Origin: an uncultured Maritimibacter sp.
GTDB lineage: Bacteria > Pseudomonadota > Alphaproteobacteria > Rhodobacterales > Rhodobacteraceae
Length of the DNA stretch: 37,356 nt
Direction of reading: 5' to 3'
Assembly (NCBI GenBank): GCA_913063035.1
Contig: CAJXYS010000032.1
Location: forward strand, 1-37,356
Of this stretch, positions 34,701 to 37,356 are shown piece after piece. Positions within the stretch are counted from its first letter, which is position 1; each line of letters starts with the position of its first letter. The translations under genes were made by a program, and so were the position numbers. The notes beneath the pieces were generated by a model that searched no databases, was not told the DNA's origin, and saw only the letters and a program-made list of their open reading frames with translations.

Positions 34701-35399
34701 TCAGCGGCGCGGACGCGGGCCGCCGCCTTCCTGCAATTCCTGTTGGCGGCGATCGCGGGCGGACGGGTCGTGTTCCATGATCTCGCCTTTGAAGATCCAG
34801 ACCTTGATCCCGATGATGCCGTAGGGGGTCGACGCCTCGACATTGGCGTAGTCGATATCCGCGCGCAGCGTGTGCAGCGGGACGCGGCCCTCGCGATACC
34901 ACTCGGTGCGGGCGATCTCGGCACCGCCGAGACGGCCGGCGAGGTTCACCCGGATACCCTGGGCGCCCATGCGCATGGCGTTCTGCACCGCCCGCTTCAT
35001 CGCGCGGCGGAACGACACCCGGCGCTCGAGCTGCTGGGCGATGGACTCGCCCACGAGCGCGGCGTCCAGCTCGGGCTTGCGAACCTCGACGATGTTGAGG
35101 TGCAGCTCGCTGTCGGTCAGGTTCGCCAGCTTGCGGCGCAGGCTCTCGATATCGGCGCCTTTCTTGCCGATGATCACGCCCGGGCGCGCGGTGTGGATCG
35201 TGACGCGGCACTTGCGGTGCGGGCGCTCGATGATCACGCGGCTGACGCCGGCCTGCTTGCACTCGTCCTTGATGAACTCCTTGATCTTGATGTCCTCAAG
35301 CAGGAGATCGCCGTATTCCTTGGTGTCGGCGTACCAGCGGCTGTCCCAGGTGCGGTTGACCTGGAGGCGCATGCCGATCGGATTGACCTTCTGACCCAT
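34701..35399 (-). CDS. rpsC: 30S ribosomal protein S3
   Basis: A 232-residue S3 that lines the mRNA entry pore. It starts [20 protein letters not shown]. The type II KH domain contains the GKKG loop in [17 protein letters not shown]. The C-terminal domain has [20 protein letters not shown] and [14 protein letters not shown]. The start codon overlaps the rplV stop (TAATG). Confidence 0.98.
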   Translation of the reverse strand: MGQKVNPIGMRLQVNRTWDSRWYADTKEYGDLLLEDIKIKEFIKDECKQAGVSRVIIERPHRKCRVTIHTARPGVIIGKKGADIESLRRKLANLTDSELHLNIVEVRKPELDAALVGESIAQQLERRVSFRRAMKRAVQNAMRMGAQGIRVNLAGRLGGAEIARTEWYREGRVPLHTLRADIDYANVEASTPYGIIGIKVWIFKGEIMEHDPSARDRRQQELQEGGGPRPRR

Positions 35400-35779
35400 T
35401 ATGCTTGCTCCTCGACTTGCCGCACCTTGATGGTCAGCTCGGAAAACGGCTTCATGATCCGGCCGAAGCGGCCACGGGCGCGCGGACGGCCGCGCTTCAT
35501 GACCAGGTTCTTGCCCACGAAGGCCTCGGCGACGACCAGCTCGTCCACGTCAAGGTTGTGGTTGTTCTCGGCGTTCGCGATGGCCGACTGGAGGCACTTG
35601 CGCACATCCTGCGCGATCCGCTTCTTCGAGAAGGTGAGATCGGCAAGCGCCTTGTCCACCTTCTTGCCGCGGATCATCGCGGCGACCAGGTTCAGTTTCT
35701 GCGGCGACGTCCGGAGCATGCGCGTCTTGGCCATCGCCTCGTTCTCCGCCACGCGGCGCGGATTCTTGTCCTTACCCAT
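35399..35779 (-). CDS. rplV: 50S ribosomal protein L22
   Basis: A 126-residue L22, whose beta-hairpin loop reaches into the nascent peptide tunnel. The core begins at [20 protein letters not shown] after a short charged N terminus. Diagnostic segments are [20 protein letters not shown] and the hairpin region [20 protein letters not shown]. It follows rpsS by 5 nt. Confidence 0.98.
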   Translation of the reverse strand: MGKDKNPRRVAENEAMAKTRMLRTSPQKLNLVAAMIRGKKVDKALADLTFSKKRIAQDVRKCLQSAIANAENNHNLDVDELVVAEAFVGKNLVMKRGRPRARGRFGRIMKPFSELTIKVRQVEEQA

Positions 35780-35784
35780 GACGA

Positions 35785-36063
35785 TTACTTCCTTTTCGCC
35801 TTCTTGTCGGCCATGTGCCCGTAATAGGTGCGGCTCGGCGAGTATTCCCCGAACTTCTGGCCGATCATGTCCTCGGTGACGAGGACGGGAATGTGTTTGC
35901 GCCCGTTGTAGACCCCGAAGGTGAGGCCGACGAACTGCGGCAGGATGGTGGAGCGGCGCGACCAGATCTTGATGACCTCTTTGCGGCCGGATTCACGCGA
36001 CTTTTCGGCCTTCTTCAGGACGTGGGCGTCAACGAAGGGGCCCTTCCAAACAGAACGTGCCAT
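35785..36063 (-). CDS. rpsS: 30S ribosomal protein S19
   Basis: A 92-residue S19, a head protein next to S13. It starts [20 protein letters not shown] and has [20 protein letters not shown] and the C-terminal [20 protein letters not shown]. It starts 3 nt after the rplB stop. Confidence 0.98.
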   Translation of the reverse strand: MARSVWKGPFVDAHVLKKAEKSRESGRKEVIKIWSRRSTILPQFVGLTFGVYNGRKHIPVLVTEDMIGQKFGEYSPSRTYYGHMADKKAKRK

Positions 36064-36066
36064 GGC

Positions 36067-36906
36067 TTAGCGTCCCTTCTTGCGTGCGTGGCGCGAGCGG
36101 ATGATGTACTTGTCCGTCGCCTTGTTCTTGCGCGTGCGCATACCCTTGGTGGGACGGCCCCAGGGCGTCACCGGGTGACGGCCGCCCGAGGTGCGGCCTT
36201 CGCCGCCGCCATGCGGGTGATCGATCGGGTTCATCACCACGCCACGAACCGAGGGACGCTTGCCGAAGTGACGGTTGCGCCCGGCCTTGCCGTAATTCTC
36301 GTTCGAGTGATCCGGATTCGACACGGCGCCGACGGTTGCCAGGCATTCCTGGCGAACCATCCGCAGCTCGCCCGAGGACAGGCGGATCTGGGCATAGCCA
36401 CCGTCGCGCCCCACGAACTGTGCGTAGGTGCCCGCGGCGCGGGCCAGCTGGCCGCCCTTGCCCGGCTTCAACTCGATGTTGTGCACGATCGTGCCGATCG
36501 GCATGCCGACGAACGGCATCGTGTTGCCGGGTTTCACGTCGGCCTTCGCCGCCGCGATGACGGTGTCGCCCACCGCAAGCCGCTGCGGCGCCAGGATATA
36601 GGCCTGTTCGCCGTCCTGGTAGCGGATGAGCGCGATGAAGGCGGTCCGGTTCGGATCGTATTCGATCCGCTCCACGGTCGCCGGGACATCCATCTTGCGA
36701 CGCTTGAAATCCACCACGCGGTAGAGGCGCTTCGCCCCGCCGCCGCGACGTCGCTGCGTGATCCGTCCGGTATTGTTCCGGCCGCCTTTCTTGGTCAGAC
36801 CCTCGGTGAGGGCCTTGACCGGGCGTCCTTTCCAAAGCTCCGAACGGTCGATCAGAACCAGCCCGCGCTGGCCTGGCGTGGTCGGTTTGTACGACTTCAG
36901 TGCCAT
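36067..36906 (-). CDS. rplB: 50S ribosomal protein L2
   Basis: A 279-residue L2, the primary 23S binder near the peptidyl transferase centre. It starts [20 protein letters not shown] and contains [20 protein letters not shown] and the signature [18 protein letters not shown] with the conserved histidine. The ATG at 36906 is the family start; an in-frame codon at 36951 lies in the structured spacer and is rejected. GGAAGAC lies upstream. Confidence 0.98.
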   Translation of the reverse strand: MALKSYKPTTPGQRGLVLIDRSELWKGRPVKALTEGLTKKGGRNNTGRITQRRRGGGAKRLYRVVDFKRRKMDVPATVERIEYDPNRTAFIALIRYQDGEQAYILAPQRLAVGDTVIAAAKADVKPGNTMPFVGMPIGTIVHNIELKPGKGGQLARAAGTYAQFVGRDGGYAQIRLSSGELRMVRQECLATVGAVSNPDHSNENYGKAGRNRHFGKRPSVRGVVMNPIDHPHGGGEGRTSGGRHPVTPWGRPTKGMRTRKNKATDKYIIRSRHARKKGR

Positions 36907-36928
36907 GCTTTCTGTCTTCCGTTGCTTT

Positions 36929-36943
36929 GGGTCTTGAGGACCC
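36929..36943 (-). promoter_or_regulatory. small stem-loop close to the rplB start
   Basis: GGGTC (36929-36933) and GACCC (36939-36943) form a 5-bp stem with a 5-nt loop, about 22 nt upstream of the rplB ATG. It is weak on its own, but it belongs to a spacer with a much stronger hairpin. Confidence 0.3.
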
Positions 36944-36959
36944 TGGTTCAAAAAGGGAA

Positions 36960-36987
36960 CGCGGCCCCGGGGGGCCGCGATTCGCGG
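36960..36987 (-). terminator. attenuator-like overlapping hairpins between rplW and rplB
   Basis: CGCGGCCCC (36960-36968) and GGGGCCGCG (36971-36979) are perfect complements; about 8 bp can form once a 4-nt loop is allowed. On the minus strand TTCCCTTTTT follows. A competing 5-bp hairpin, CCGCG (36975-36979) with CGCGG (36983-36987), shares one arm with it. The two cannot form together, an arrangement seen in attenuators. Confidence 0.5.
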
Positions 36988-36994
36988 TCTTCTA

Positions 36995-37291
36995 TCAGAG
37001 GCCGGTTGTCACGTCGATGGTGTTGCCTTCCTCGAGCGTGACATAGGCTTTCTTGACGTCCTTGCGGCGGCCGCTGATGCCGCGGAACCGCTTGGTCTTG
37101 CCCTTGGTGACGGTGGTGTTGACCGCCTTCACCTTGACGTTGAAGAGCCCCTCGATCGCTTCCTTGATCGCGGGTTTCGTCGCGTCCATGGCCACCTCGA
37201 AGACGACGGCGTTCTGTTCGGACGCCATCGTGGCCTTCTCGGTGATGACCGGCTTGCGGATCACGTCGTAGTGCTGGGGTTTCGCGCTCAT
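36995..37291 (-). CDS. rplW: 50S ribosomal protein L23
   Basis: A 98-residue L23 at the tunnel exit, the docking site for trigger factor and SRP. It has [20 protein letters not shown] near the start and [20 protein letters not shown], then [20 protein letters not shown]. The start overlaps the rplD stop by ATGA. An 88-nt structured gap separates it from rplB. Confidence 0.98.
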   Translation of the reverse strand: MSAKPQHYDVIRKPVITEKATMASEQNAVVFEVAMDATKPAIKEAIEGLFNVKVKAVNTTVTKGKTKRFRGISGRRKDVKKAYVTLEEGNTIDVTTGL

Positions 37292-37356
37292 TTCAGTCGA
37301 GCCTCCAGTGCTTCGACACCCGCCTTCGTGATCACCAGCGTGTCACGCTTGAGGAT
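37288..37356 (-). CDS. rplD: 50S ribosomal protein L4, C-terminal fragment cut by the window edge
   Basis: The last 22 codons and stop of an open frame reading [20 protein letters not shown] then LK. This matches the conserved C-terminal end of L4, and the position directly before rplW with an ATGA overlap is the S10 operon order. The remainder, the S10 leader and rpsJ-rplC lie outside the window. In E. coli L4 represses this operon; whether it does here cannot be judged. Confidence 0.9.
   Translation of the reverse strand: MLKRDTLVITKAGVEALEARLK

Overview
The window is chromosomal core sequence from an alphaproteobacterium, most likely a Rhodobacterales (Rhodobacteraceae/Roseobacteraceae) species. 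Support for this: high GC content by eye; a bztABCD-type four-gene amino-acid ABC transporter; an ATP12-family F1-ATPase chaperone; the order rpmH-rnpA-yidD ... yidC-MOSC-engB-argB; and a ribosomal superoperon with adk after secY and no rpmJ or rpsD. I see no insertion sequence, prophage, CRISPR array, integrase or attachment site. The genus cannot be fixed from sequence alone.

Layout. (1) Positions 1-3725, minus strand: tRNA-Arg(ACG), and a three-gene unit encoding a TVP38/VTT-family membrane protein, a mercuric-reductase-like flavin disulfide oxidoreductase and an orphan membrane histidine kinase. (2) Positions 3726-4026: a divergent 301-bp intergenic region with a good rpmH promoter and an inverted repeat in front of the VTT gene. 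(3) Positions 4027-14091, plus strand: rpmH, rnpA, yidD, an AI-2E-family permease, ttcA, a GGDEF-EAL protein, yidC, a MOSC protein, engB, argB, a ferredoxin-like Fe-S protein and a SixA-like phosphatase. Most follow one another with short gaps or 1-4 nt overlaps. (4) Positions 14123-18636, minus strand: bztA-bztB-bztC-bztD, with a hairpin between the binding-protein gene and the permease genes. (5) Positions 18853-24515, minus strand: a tight crcB-rluC-HAD phosphatase-ATP12 cluster, preceded by rarA and a Deg-type serine protease. (6) Positions 24613-37356, minus strand: the ribosomal superoperon from the 3' end of rplD through rplQ, closed by a strong intrinsic terminator.

How the genes fit together. 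Region 3 joins ribosome and RNA housekeeping (L34, RNase P protein, TtcA, EngB) with membrane protein insertion (YidD, YidC). One likely c-di-GMP phosphodiesterase is inserted there. Region 4 takes up acidic amino acids and their amides. Region 6 supplies most S10/spc/alpha ribosomal proteins, SecY, adenylate kinase and the RNA polymerase alpha subunit.

Most genes are ordinary and conserved. The most unusual signal is non-coding. In the ribosomal superoperon nearly every intercistronic spacer longer than about 75 nt carries a GC-rich hairpin, some terminator-like, whereas the other junctions are 21 nt or less or overlap. I did not find a convincing previously undescribed system.
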